In this document: positions 17,375 to 25,569 of the stretch, in pieces
Numbering within the stretch: position 1 is the stretch's first letter
Layout: every line of letters begins with the position of its first letter
Origin: an uncultured Bacteroidales bacterium
GTDB taxonomy: Bacteria > Bacteroidota > Bacteroidia > Bacteroidales > Muribaculaceae
Length of the DNA: 64,000 nucleotides
Reading direction: 5' to 3'
Assembly: GCA_902776435.1 (NCBI GenBank)
Contig: CACYQB010000011.1
Coordinates: 186,001-250,000, forward strand
Translations under genes and position numbers: made by a program
Notes under the pieces: generated by a model
What the model was told of the DNA's origin: nothing
The model's input: the letters and a program-made list of their open reading frames with translations, nothing else
Databases searched by the model: none

Positions 17375-18607
17375 ATGGCACTGATTGACGACATCCGCGC
17401 CCTGCGCATCGCCGACTACGACTACGACCTGCCCGACGAGCGCATTGCTAAGCACCCCCTCGCCCAGCGCGAGCAGTGCAAACTGTTGTATTATAAGGGA
17501 GGCGACATCGAGGAGAGGAAATTCTGGGAAGTTCCCTCATTGCTGCCTGAGCACTCAACACTCATATATAATAATACGCGCGTGATCAACGCCCGACTCA
17601 GGTTCCGCAAGGAGACAGGATCGACGATTGAAATCTTCTGTCTGGAACCCGTGCTGCCGCGTGACTACGAGCAGATTTTCCAGACCACGGGCCACTGCGT
17701 GTGGCAATGCCTGGTGGGCAACAGCAAACGCTGGAAACAGGGGCCGCTCACCCAGACGGTCACCATCGAGGGTCGCGAAGTCACCCTCGCCGCAACGCGC
17801 GGCGAGCAGCGTGGCAACGCGTGGGAAATCGCCTTTGACTGGGGCGGTGACGGGCAGTGCACCTTTGCCGACGTGCTTGACGCCATCGGCGAAATCCCTA
17901 TCCCACCCTACCTGAACCGCGGTACCGAGGAGAGCGACTCAACCGACTACCAGACGGTCTACAGCCACATCGACGGCAGTGTCGCTGCCCCGACCGCAGG
18001 CCTGCACTTTACCGACGAGGTGCTTGCCGAGTGTGACTCCCGAGGCATCCGCCGCCGTGAAATCACCCTGCACGTGGGCGCCGGCACCTTCCAACCCGTC
18101 AAGAGCGAGCACATCGGTGACCACCCGATGCACTATGAGTTCATCAGCGTGCCCCGCAGCGTGATCATGGACATCATCAACGCTCCTGGTCCCGTCATCG
18201 CTGTGGGCACCACCAGTGTGCGAACCCTCGAGAGCCTGTACTACATCGGACAGATTCTGGAAGAAAATCCCGATGCCGACGAGGAAGCGCTCACCGTCAC
18301 CCAATGGATGCCCTACACCACGCCGTGCCAGATTTCCACGCAGAAGGCGCTCCAAAACATCGTCGATTACCTGGACCGGCACCATGCCGACACCTACATG
18401 GGCAGCACCCAACTGATGATTGCCCCGGGGTTCCAGTACCGCATCGTGAGCGGGATGATCACCAACTTCCACCAACCGCAGTCCACGCTGCTGCTGCTCG
18501 TGGCCGCCTTTGTGGGCCAAGACAAGTGGCGCGGCATGTACGACTACGCCATGGACCACGGCTTCCGCTTCCTGAGTTACGGCGACGCCCAACTGCTCCT
18601 GCACTGA
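17375..18607 (+). CDS. queA: S-adenosylmethionine:tRNA ribosyltransferase-isomerase
   Basis: A 410-residue cytoplasmic enzyme that transfers and isomerises the ribosyl part of SAM onto 7-aminomethyl-7-deazaguanine at tRNA position 34, giving epoxyqueuosine. Recognisable blocks are LIYNNTRVINARL near residue 62, VAAPTAGLHFT, AVGTTSVRTLES and TNFHQPQSTLLLLVAAFVG. It is somewhat longer than E. coli QueA (356 residues) owing to insertions in the middle, as usual in Bacteroidetes. It is the second gene of the menA operon. Confidence 0.96.
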   Translation: MALIDDIRALRIADYDYDLPDERIAKHPLAQREQCKLLYYKGGDIEERKFWEVPSLLPEHSTLIYNNTRVINARLRFRKETGSTIEIFCLEPVLPRDYEQIFQTTGHCVWQCLVGNSKRWKQGPLTQTVTIEGREVTLAATRGEQRGNAWEIAFDWGGDGQCTFADVLDAIGEIPIPPYLNRGTEESDSTDYQTVYSHIDGSVAAPTAGLHFTDEVLAECDSRGIRRREITLHVGAGTFQPVKSEHIGDHPMHYEFISVPRSVIMDIINAPGPVIAVGTTSVRTLESLYYIGQILEENPDADEEALTVTQWMPYTTPCQISTQKALQNIVDYLDRHHADTYMGSTQLMIAPGFQYRIVSGMITNFHQPQSTLLLLVAAFVGQDKWRGMYDYAMDHGFRFLSYGDAQLLLH

Positions 18608-18698
18608 CCTTATATACCTTTTTACGCCTAGGAAAAGTGGAGATCACTTCACAAAGTGCTATTTGGCGCTGACTATTTATCTATAAAAAAGGGAGATT

Positions 18699-18736
18699 GG
18701 TCGCATTTTTATGCCTGATAAGGCGGAAATGCGGCC
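18699..18736 (+). terminator. Possible terminator after queA
   Basis: Arms GGTCGCATTT (18699-18708) and AAATGCGGCC (18727-18736) pair over 10 bp with one G-U, enclosing a smaller GCC/GGC hairpin; only a short T-rich tail follows. Confidence 0.5.
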
Positions 18737-18839
18737 TCTTACTGTTTTTGGGAGTTAAACGCGGCACCATTGTTGCAGTCTAAAAGACAAACGAAACGAA
18801 TTTTAAACCACTTGTTGAACAATATAAAACAACACGATT

Positions 18840-20405
18840 ATGAAAACTTCTGTTACAAAAATCATGATGAGCTTAGCTCTCATGGGATGCATGATCTTCA
18901 GTGCATCCGACGCTTCGGCCCAGGGCCGCAGTCGTTCTCAAGGAGGCAGCACCAGCAGCAGAAGCCAGACGGCAGCTGTCTCGCGTTCAAACAACACAGC
19001 AGCTCCGGCGACGGTAAGCCGCAACACGAGCGCCACTACTCAGCAGGTGACTCGTCCGTCCAGCACTACCTCGAGCGCTAGCCATAGCTCAATGTCATCA
19101 CCACAGGTGAGCCATAGCAGTTCCAGCTCGAACAGGGTGACTACCACGACGACTACCCGTCCGTCCAGCACAAGCAGCACTCAAGTCAGCAGGCCCGCGA
19201 CCAGTCGTCCTGCCACCACTACGACCAGCAGCTCCACCTCCCGCCCCACCGGTTCCAGTATCGGCAGCAGCACGGTGAGCCACAGCAGCTCTGGCTCGAA
19301 CAGAGTGACTACCACGACGACCACTCGTCCGACCAGCACGACCAGCACCCAGGTGAGCAGGCCCACTACCAGCCGTCCTGCCACCACTACGACCAGCAGC
19401 GGCAGCAGTAGCGGCGCTACCACCCGCCCCTCTGGCATCAGCAGCGGCAGCGGCACGGTGAGCCACAACACTTCGAGTGACCGCGTCACTACTGTCGCTC
19501 CTCGCACGACCGATAACGGCACGCACGTAACGACGACACGTCCCTCGACGGGCACTGATCGCGTCACCAAGCCTACAGGCGTCACCAAGGACAAACTCAC
19601 CGGCGGTGCCAAGCCCATGGGTAACGGCGAAAAGCCCAACGTAAAGCCTGACAACGGCGGCAAGCCCGGTAACGGTGGCAAGCCCAGCGGCAGGCCCAAC
19701 GGTAAGCCCGACAACGGCGGCAAGCCTGGTAACGGAAACGGTAACGGTCACGGCAACGGCCATGGTAACGGAAATGGACATGGCAATGGACATGGCCACG
19801 GCGACAATGGCAAGTTTGGAGGCAACCACGGTTATGACGGCAAGTTCCGCTATGACTACACTGGTCACCACTATCGCGATCAGTTCAGCTGGAACTACTC
19901 ACATCACAACTGGAGCCGCGCATGTCCTCCTCCCGCTCGTCCCTATCACCTGTCTCCCTGGTTGTGGTACCGTCCCACCATTCCCACCGGATGGCACCCC
20001 TACGCCGGAGCTCCTATCATCGACCGCATCTTAGGTCTTGTGTTCGGCTCGCTCTTTGACGCTTCGCTCGACCACCTGTACTACAGCGGTTACTTCATCG
20101 ACGGCTACGCCGACGGCGTGATCTACCTGAGGGATGTGCCCATGCTCAACCTCTACTGGCCCGACGTGATGCTCAACTACGAATATAACAGACTCGTCAA
20201 TGCACAGTTTGTATATTACAGCAGCTACTACGATATGGCACGCTTCAACAGGGTTTACCGCAGCCTTACCCGAATCTATGGCTCTCCCGTTTACCGCGAC
20301 GGCATGACGATCAGCTGGTACGGAGGCAACAGCACCGGATGGGTGACCCTGGCGATGAACGAGAGCTATGGCGGTTACTACACGACAATGTCGATTGGAT
20401 ACTAA
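18840..20405 (+). CDS. Secreted Ser/Thr-rich repeat protein with a conserved C-terminal domain
   Basis: 521 residues. After a signal peptide cut near residue 28 (ASDASAQ) comes a low-complexity region, about 30-240, rich in Ser, Thr, Arg and Pro, with two near-identical 43-residue units (VSHSSSxSNRVTTTTTTRP...). Then come Gly/Asn/Lys repeats (about 245-295) and a His/Gly-rich stretch (GNGHGNGHGNGNGHG). The last ~190 residues are aromatic-rich and look folded (HLSPWLWYRPTIPTGWHPY). I recognise no family. The Ser/Thr region would suit O-glycosylation or a surface stalk. Replication slippage at the DNA repeats could change its length. Confidence 0.82.
   Translation: MKTSVTKIMMSLALMGCMIFSASDASAQGRSRSQGGSTSSRSQTAAVSRSNNTAAPATVSRNTSATTQQVTRPSSTTSSASHSSMSSPQVSHSSSSSNRVTTTTTTRPSSTSSTQVSRPATSRPATTTTSSSTSRPTGSSIGSSTVSHSSSGSNRVTTTTTTRPTSTTSTQVSRPTTSRPATTTTSSGSSSGATTRPSGISSGSGTVSHNTSSDRVTTVAPRTTDNGTHVTTTRPSTGTDRVTKPTGVTKDKLTGGAKPMGNGEKPNVKPDNGGKPGNGGKPSGRPNGKPDNGGKPGNGNGNGHGNGHGNGNGHGNGHGHGDNGKFGGNHGYDGKFRYDYTGHHYRDQFSWNYSHHNWSRACPPPARPYHLSPWLWYRPTIPTGWHPYAGAPIIDRILGLVFGSLFDASLDHLYYSGYFIDGYADGVIYLRDVPMLNLYWPDVMLNYEYNRLVNAQFVYYSSYYDMARFNRVYRSLTRIYGSPVYRDGMTISWYGGNSTGWVTLAMNESYGGYYTTMSIGY
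19107..19403. repeat. Tandem 129-bp repeats inside the Ser/Thr-rich gene
   Basis: Units 19107-19235 and 19275-19403 are strongly similar over 129 bp with a 168-bp period and stay in frame (56 codons). They encode the repeated SNRVTTTTTTRP blocks. Confidence 0.85.
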
Positions 20406-20449
20406 ACAACAACAACATTCTTCATACGTACACGATTAGTTTTTAGCAC

Positions 20450-20481
20450 AGAGGCGGGCACCGATCAGGCGACCCGCCTCT
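20450..20481 (+). terminator. Hairpin after the Ser/Thr-rich gene
   Basis: AGAGGCGGG (20450-20458) pairs perfectly with CCCGCCTCT (20473-20481) around a 14-nt loop. The U-tract is poor, so its strength is uncertain. Confidence 0.55.
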
Positions 20482-20596
20482 TGCCGTGATGATGGTCAAA
20501 AAGGGCCAAAAAATGTCCTAATTACGACTACTAAAAATCATAGGAGGGCGATTTAACAATTTTTCAAAACAATTTTACAAATATTAGAGGTGAAAA

Positions 20597-20703
20597 TTTG
20601 CCTAAATGCTTGATTTCCCTTTCCTTTGCATCAAGTTTTTTCATAGGATTAGATTTTTAAGGTTTAAAGTGTATGGTTGTTGGGAAACAACCATACATTT
20701 TTT
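20597..20703 (+). ncRNA. Candidate short RNA with its own promoter and terminator
   Basis: TTTG (20597-20600), 20 bp, then TTCCTTTG (20621-20628), one base off the consensus -7. About 35 bp after the expected start lies a strong terminator with stem TGTATGGTTGTT/AACAACCATACA (20670-20681/20686-20697), a GGGA loop and a T-rich tail. The product would be only about 70 nt. No known family recognised. Confidence 0.35.
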
Positions 20704-20858
20704 ATTGGCCTCCAGCAAGGCTCATCCGCGGCAAATTTCCAAATCACAGAACAATTGTCGAGAAACGCTTGCATAGCTCAAGAATTTTGACGAAATTTGC
20801 AAACAGGTTGTGCATCCGGTGAGATAAACCTATCAGCAACTGGGACTGTGTCATAATA

Positions 20859-20901
20859 GGCCTCTGTTTTTTTTAATCGGCCTGACGGCCGAGAAATTAA
20901 A
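20859..20901. repeat. Short dispersed repeat with ATCGGCC hairpin, copy 1
   Basis: GGCCTCTG, a T-run, ATCGGCCTGACGGCCGA and GAAATTAAA. The sequence recurs almost unchanged at 28582-28621 in the same orientation. TCGGCC/GGCCGA forms a compact hairpin. Confidence 0.8.
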
Positions 20902-20947
20902 CTATAATTCGTATAATATTAAACAGTATCGATTTAGAAGCAAATAC

Positions 20948-22030
20948 ATGTCCGTCATGAATGCGCATCAACGTCAACAACTGGAGAAGACTCACGACTA
21001 CATGGAGCACCTCAAGCGGGAGCACCCTTTGCGGGATCTGTTTTGGGAATGCACCCTGCGCTGTAACATGTCATGCAGGCATTGCGGCAGCGACTGTCTC
21101 AAGGAGTCAAGGGTACCCGATATGCCCCTGGCAGATTTCCTGCCCGTCCTGGACGAAGTGGCGGCACACTGCGATCCCTCACAAGTGATGGTGGAAACCG
21201 TGGGCGGAGAACCGCTGGTCCGTCCCGACTTGATAGACTGTGGCCAAGCCATACGTGAACGAGGCTTCATGTGGGGAATGGTCACCAATGGCCTGAAACT
21301 GGACCACACCGTTGCCAGTGAACTGGCCCAAGCCGGCATCACGTCTCTATCCATCGACGTGGACGGCATGCGCGAGGAACACAACTGGCTAAGGAATTCC
21401 ACGGCCAGCTTTGATGCCGCCATGCGGGCTATAGAGGCTGTACAGACAATCCCCGACCTCACATGGGACGTAATTACCTGTGTAAACGGCCGCAACCTGC
21501 CCCGGCTGAATGAAATCAAGAATCTGCTCATCGAAGCAGGTGTGACCCAGTGGCGTTGCTTCTCCATCGACCCCATGGGGCGCGCGGCCCTCGACAAGAG
21601 CCTGCTGCTCACCGACGAGCAATTCCGCGATTTGCTCAACTTCATTGTCACCACACGCTGTGAGGGAAAAATCGACATCAGTTATGCCTGTGACGGATTC
21701 CTGGGCGCCTACGAGGGACTTGTCCGCGACTATTTCTTCTACTGCCAGGCGGGGCTTACCGTAGCCAGCGTGCGGGCTAACGGTGACATTTCGGGCTGCC
21801 TGAGCATCCGCAGTGACTTCAGCCAGGGCAACATCTACCGTGACAGTTTCTGGGACGTGTGGGAGAACCGCTTCGAGCAGTTCCGCGAGCGCGAGTGGAT
21901 GAGACGTGGTCCGTGCAAGGACTGTGAGGCCTTCCGCTATTGTCAAGGCGACGGTTTTCACTTGCGCGACGGGAATGGCGACCTGATGATGACATGCCAC
22001 TACAAGCAACTCAAGAACATTAAACTCTAA
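20948..22030 (+). CDS. Radical SAM/SPASM protein, likely peptide or protein maturase
   Basis: 360 residues. The radical SAM cluster is C39-x3-C43-x2-C46 in FWECTLRCNMSCRHCGSDC, binding a 4Fe-4S cluster and SAM; the GGEP motif appears as VGGEPLVR. A SPASM-type C-terminal domain has CQAG, SGCLSIR, GPCKDCEAFRYC and a final TCHY, enough cysteines for auxiliary clusters. It closely resembles what I recall as the Bacteroidetes radical SAM group paired with small lipoproteins (TIGR04133/TIGR04134); this is from memory. The next gene, 47 bp on, encodes the likely substrate. The ATG at 20948 is used; 20957 is possible. Confidence 0.88.
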   Translation: MSVMNAHQRQQLEKTHDYMEHLKREHPLRDLFWECTLRCNMSCRHCGSDCLKESRVPDMPLADFLPVLDEVAAHCDPSQVMVETVGGEPLVRPDLIDCGQAIRERGFMWGMVTNGLKLDHTVASELAQAGITSLSIDVDGMREEHNWLRNSTASFDAAMRAIEAVQTIPDLTWDVITCVNGRNLPRLNEIKNLLIEAGVTQWRCFSIDPMGRAALDKSLLLTDEQFRDLLNFIVTTRCEGKIDISYACDGFLGAYEGLVRDYFFYCQAGLTVASVRANGDISGCLSIRSDFSQGNIYRDSFWDVWENRFEQFREREWMRRGPCKDCEAFRYCQGDGFHLRDGNGDLMMTCHYKQLKNIKL

Positions 22031-22077
22031 CAGGATATCGGAGTCTAAAGAATATAATCGCCTCTAACCAGAATAAC

Positions 22078-22740
22078 ATGATGAAAAAGAAACATAAAGG
22101 GAAAAAGACACTCACTGCGGTGAGTGCCGTAGTTGCCGCCGGGCTTACGCCTGGTTTCATCACGGCCACCCCATCATATTCGCCCATGCCTGAGCCCACT
22201 GCAGCCATCACCGCTGCCGACGTGGTCTCCATCGACGGCAACACTTATAGTTTTGACGAACTATATGCCATGCAGCAACCTGGTAACGGGCAGATGTCTG
22301 AAACAGCAAGCCAAGTGCCACCCCAGCACGCTTCAAGGTATGGTGGCCCCTGCAGGCCCAATCAATACGTAACCATGTATGGTGTACAACGCCCTTACAA
22401 ACCTGACCCATCACAACTCAAGGATCCAAAGCCTGATCCAACGATTGTTATTATAACGACGCCAAATTCCGAAACAATCACAATGTCCTGCCTGGAGTAC
22501 CTCATGGAGTACACTGCCCAAATGATTGACGCTGACAACAGAGGTATTCTGATTTCGCCTGACAGTGACCTCACCCATGAATTAGGAATGGATGAAGACC
22601 AGTTGAAGGAACTCAAGGCCGAGATCGAGAACCTCTTTGGCGTAGAAATATCCCACCATCGATTCCGTCTCAAAGGCCAGCTCAACACGTTGCGCCTCAT
22701 TTCAGACTATATTTACAAGTTAAAAACCGTCTGGGATTGA
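22078..22740 (+). CDS. Exported protein with a serine-less acyl-carrier-like C-terminal domain, probable radical SAM partner
   Basis: 220 residues with no family I can name. A very basic N-terminus (KKKHKGKK) precedes a hydrophobic signal-like segment (11-30), without a lipobox Cys. A Pro-rich middle carries RYGGP (87-91) and VTMYGV (98-103), like the YG[VT]P motifs I recall in lipoproteins paired with this radical SAM group. Residues about 145-216 look like an acyl carrier domain (LTHELGMDEDQLKELKAEI), but the position of the phosphopantetheine serine is occupied by acidic residues (compare [11 protein letters not shown] in AcpP at 24003). Likely a modified, exported substrate. The stop is 10 bp before rnz. 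Confidence 0.72.
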   Translation: MMKKKHKGKKTLTAVSAVVAAGLTPGFITATPSYSPMPEPTAAITAADVVSIDGNTYSFDELYAMQQPGNGQMSETASQVPPQHASRYGGPCRPNQYVTMYGVQRPYKPDPSQLKDPKPDPTIVIITTPNSETITMSCLEYLMEYTAQMIDADNRGILISPDSDLTHELGMDEDQLKELKAEIENLFGVEISHHRFRLKGQLNTLRLISDYIYKLKTVWD

Positions 22741-22750
22741 TGACGCGATC

Positions 22751-23695
22751 ATGACACGGCTTGAATTGAACATACTGGGATGCGGGAGCGCGACGATGAC
22801 GCCGCGTCACCAGCCTTCGTGCCAGGTTCTGAACGTGCGCGACAACCTAATGATGATCGACTGTGGCGAGGGAGCGCAGCTGGCCGTGCGACGCATGGGG
22901 CTGAAACTGATGCGCCTCAATCACATTTTCATCAGCCACCTGCACGGCGACCATTGCTTCGGGCTACCGGGGCTGGTATCGACCATGGCGCTGCTCAACC
23001 GCACCAACTCGCTGACAATCCACACCTTCAAGGACGGCGCAGAACTGTTCGGCCAGATGCTGGACTACTTCTGCCGCGAGCGCCCCTTCGAGGTGCGCTT
23101 CAACATCATCGACACCCACAAACGCATCATCCATGAGGACGATGCGATGACCGTGACCACCTTCCCGCTGGTGCACCGCGTGCCTGCCGTGGGATTCCTG
23201 TTCAAGGAGAAACCCAAACTGCGCCACATCATCGGCGAAGAGGTGAAACGACTCGGCATCCCCCATTATGCCATGAATTCCCTCAGGCAAGGCTCTGACT
23301 GGCAGACCGAGGACGGAGTCATCATCCCCAACGAACAACTCACCACCGCAGCCGACGACGCCATCAGTTACGCCTACTGCAGCGACACCAAGTTCTCCAA
23401 GCGCGTCATCAAGCACGTCGAGGGCGTGGACTGGCTCTACCATGAGGCCACCTACGACGACAGCCTGCGTGTCAAGGCCCACAAGCGCTACCACAGCACC
23501 GCCCTAGAGGCCGCCACCGTGGCCCGCGAGGCCGGCGTGAAGCGCCTCATCCTGGGCCACTTCTCCAAGCGCTATATCGACGAGACCATCCTCCTCGACG
23601 AGGCCCGCACCATCTTCCCCAACACCATCCTCGCCAACGAAGGCCTCATCCTTGACCTCAACTGCCCCAACAACACTTGGGCAACTAAAAAATGA
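22751..23695 (+). CDS. rnz: Ribonuclease Z
   Basis: A 314-residue metallo-beta-lactamase-fold endonuclease that trims tRNA 3' ends. The zinc motif H63-x-H65-x-D67-H68 (FISHLHGDHCFGLPG) is present, as are the conserved CGEGAQ near residue 40, the HEATY block and the last metal-binding histidine in LILGHFSKRY. Length matches short-form RNase Z. It follows the putative radical SAM substrate gene by 10 bp, perhaps by accident of operon packing. Confidence 0.95.
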   Translation: MTRLELNILGCGSATMTPRHQPSCQVLNVRDNLMMIDCGEGAQLAVRRMGLKLMRLNHIFISHLHGDHCFGLPGLVSTMALLNRTNSLTIHTFKDGAELFGQMLDYFCRERPFEVRFNIIDTHKRIIHEDDAMTVTTFPLVHRVPAVGFLFKEKPKLRHIIGEEVKRLGIPHYAMNSLRQGSDWQTEDGVIIPNEQLTTAADDAISYAYCSDTKFSKRVIKHVEGVDWLYHEATYDDSLRVKAHKRYHSTALEAATVAREAGVKRLILGHFSKRYIDETILLDEARTIFPNTILANEGLILDLNCPNNTWATKK

Positions 23696-24002
23696 CATGG
23701 CTTTTAAACCTTGTGGGGGGCTTGTAGTCCAATGGGTGATTTTAGCGCTGGGAAGGCATTTTTGTGGGAAAAGGCACGAAGGCGCGAGCGGATACTTATT
23801 ACATATTTTAACGTAACATTGAAGTAAAAACTTTGAAAATTTGTTTAAAAACCTTGTGTTTCATCAACATAAAGGCTAAAAAACTGCAATGGGGCTCAAA
23901 TTAAGTAAATTTTTCTTTATTGTTTGAAGAAAAAGTATTTCCTTTGCAGTCGCAAAAAGCGAGAACAAACATTTTTACATAACATTTTTAAAATTTACGA
24001 CT
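23696..24002. other. Spacer and leader upstream of acpP
   Basis: 307 AT-rich bases with no ORF. TTCCTTTG (23939-23946) resembles a -7 element, as in the 20621 promoter; a small TCGC-AAAAA-GCGA hairpin (23950-23962) would lie at the 5' end of the acpP transcript. Confidence 0.5.
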
Positions 24003-24245
24003 ATGTCAGAAATTGAAGAAAGAGTAAAACAAATTATCGTTGACAAGTTAGGTGTTAGCGAGTCAGAGGTAACTCCCGAGGCTACTTTCAGCCAGGATCT
24101 GGGTGCTGATAGTCTTGATACCGTCGAGCTGATCATGGAATTTGAGAAGCAGTTCGACATCAAGATTCCCGATGACAAGTCTGAGACCATCCAAAACGTA
24201 GGCGACGCCATTAAGTTCATCGAAGAAGCTAAGGCCGCTGAATAA
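24003..24245 (+). CDS. acpP: Acyl carrier protein
   Basis: 80 residues, acidic and helical. The phosphopantetheine attachment site is Ser37 in [12 protein letters not shown]. It carries growing acyl chains in type II fatty acid synthesis. It is followed after 18 bp by fabF and then rnc, a gene order conserved across Bacteroidetes. Confidence 0.98.
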   Translation: MSEIEERVKQIIVDKLGVSESEVTPEATFSQDLGADSLDTVELIMEFEKQFDIKIPDDKSETIQNVGDAIKFIEEAKAAE

Positions 24246-24263
24246 ATTTCTTTATCCTACCAC

Positions 24264-25547
24264 ATGGAATTAAAGAGAGTTGTGGTAACTGGTCTGGGTG
24301 CCATCACTCCCTTAGGAATGGACGTTGAGACCACCTGGTCCAACGCCCTTAAGGGTTTGAGTGGTGCAGGACCTATTACTCATTTTGACACCACGCTGTT
24401 CAAGACCAAGTTTGCTTGCGAGCTCAAGGGTTTTGATCCGCTCAACTTCGTGAATGACCCCAACGACCGCCGCGAGGTGAAGGATTTCAAGCGCAACGAC
24501 CTGTACACTCAGTACGCGTTGGCTTGTGCCAAGCAGGCCGTTGAGGATGCTAACCTGCTCGCCGACGGCATCGACCGTGACGAGGTGGGTGTCATCTTCT
24601 CATCGGGCATTGGCGGTCTGCACACGTTTGAGGAGCAGTCAGGTGATTACGCCAGGAATCCAGAGCGCGGCCCCATGTACAGCCCGTTCTTTATCCCGAC
24701 GATGATTGCCGACATCGCTGCCGGACAGATTTCTATCAAGTACGGCTTCCGCGGACCCAACTTCGGTGTTGTTTCGGCTTGTGCCACCTCGACCAACGCG
24801 CTGATCGACGCTTTCAACTACGTCCGCCTGGGCAAGGCCAAGGCCATCGTTACCGGTGGTAGCGAGGCTCCCTTGTTCCCCGCCGGCGTGGGTGGCTTCA
24901 ATGCCATGAAGGCCATCTCGCTGCGCAACGACGATCCCCAGGGTGCATCACGCCCCTTCAGCGCATCGCGCGACGGTTTCGTCATGGGTGAGGGCGGTGT
25001 GTGCCTCGTGTTCGAGGAACTCGAGCATGCCCTGGCACGCGGAGCCAAGATCTACGGCGAGGTCATCGGTGGCGGCATGAGCGCCGACGCCTATCACATC
25101 ACTGCCAGCCATCCTGAGGGCTTGGGCGCCAAGCTCGTGATGCAGCGTGCCATTGAGGACGCAGGCATCAAGCCCGAGGATATTGACTATGTCAACGCCC
25201 ATGGCACTTCCACCCCCGTGGGAGACCTCAGCGAGGCTCAGGCTGTGAAGGACGTCTTCGGCGAGCACGCCTACAAACTCAATGTGAGCAGTACCAAGTC
25301 GATGACGGGCCACATGCTGGGCGCTACCGGAGCCATGGAGGCAGTATTCTGCCTGCTGGCATGCCGCGACGACATTGTGCCCCCCACCATCAACCACGCT
25401 GATGGCGATGAGGACGAGAACATTGACTACAAGATGAACTTCACCTTTAACAAGGCTCAGAAGCGAACAGTTAACATTGCACTTTCCAACACGTTTGGTT
25501 TCGGCGGACACAATGCGAGCATCATCGTTAAGAAATACCAGAAATAA
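24264..25547 (+). CDS. fabF: 3-oxoacyl-[acyl-carrier-protein] synthase II
   Basis: A 427-residue condensing enzyme of the thiolase fold that elongates acyl-ACP with malonyl-ACP. Catalytic Cys173 lies in VVSACATSTNAL; the two histidines are in VNAHGTSTPVGD and NTFGFGGHNAS, and the Lys-bearing STKSMTGHMLGATGA motif is complete. The Cys-His-His triad identifies KAS I/II rather than KAS III. Immediately downstream of acpP. Confidence 0.97.
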   Translation: MELKRVVVTGLGAITPLGMDVETTWSNALKGLSGAGPITHFDTTLFKTKFACELKGFDPLNFVNDPNDRREVKDFKRNDLYTQYALACAKQAVEDANLLADGIDRDEVGVIFSSGIGGLHTFEEQSGDYARNPERGPMYSPFFIPTMIADIAAGQISIKYGFRGPNFGVVSACATSTNALIDAFNYVRLGKAKAIVTGGSEAPLFPAGVGGFNAMKAISLRNDDPQGASRPFSASRDGFVMGEGGVCLVFEELEHALARGAKIYGEVIGGGMSADAYHITASHPEGLGAKLVMQRAIEDAGIKPEDIDYVNAHGTSTPVGDLSEAQAVKDVFGEHAYKLNVSSTKSMTGHMLGATGAMEAVFCLLACRDDIVPPTINHADGDEDENIDYKMNFTFNKAQKRTVNIALSNTFGFGGHNASIIVKKYQK

Positions 25548-25569
25548 TCCACTGGGACATAGATAAACG

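Larger units (their letters stand above)
20406..20947. other. Intergenic region upstream of the radical SAM gene
   Basis: 542 bp without a convincing gene. It contains a GC-rich hairpin (20450-20481), a promoter-like pair with a strong terminator (20597-20703), and the repeat shared with 28582-28621 (20859-20901). Confidence 0.6.

Noticed and set aside
19107..19403. CRISPR-like regular repeats
   Set aside because: Units are 129 bp, in frame and coding; no spacers and no cas genes.
19098..19871. Val/Ala/Gly-rich minus-strand ORF opposite the Ser/Thr-rich gene
   Set aside because: Low-complexity complement of the repeats; no start context, no homologous features.
20607..20777. 56-codon ORF upstream of the radical SAM gene, considered as a precursor peptide
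   Set aside because: Reads straight through the strong hairpin at 20670-20697 and lacks leader-core features.
23696..24002. Possible tRNA or riboswitch upstream of acpP
   Set aside because: No cloverleaf or known aptamer pattern; only a small hairpin near the 5' end.
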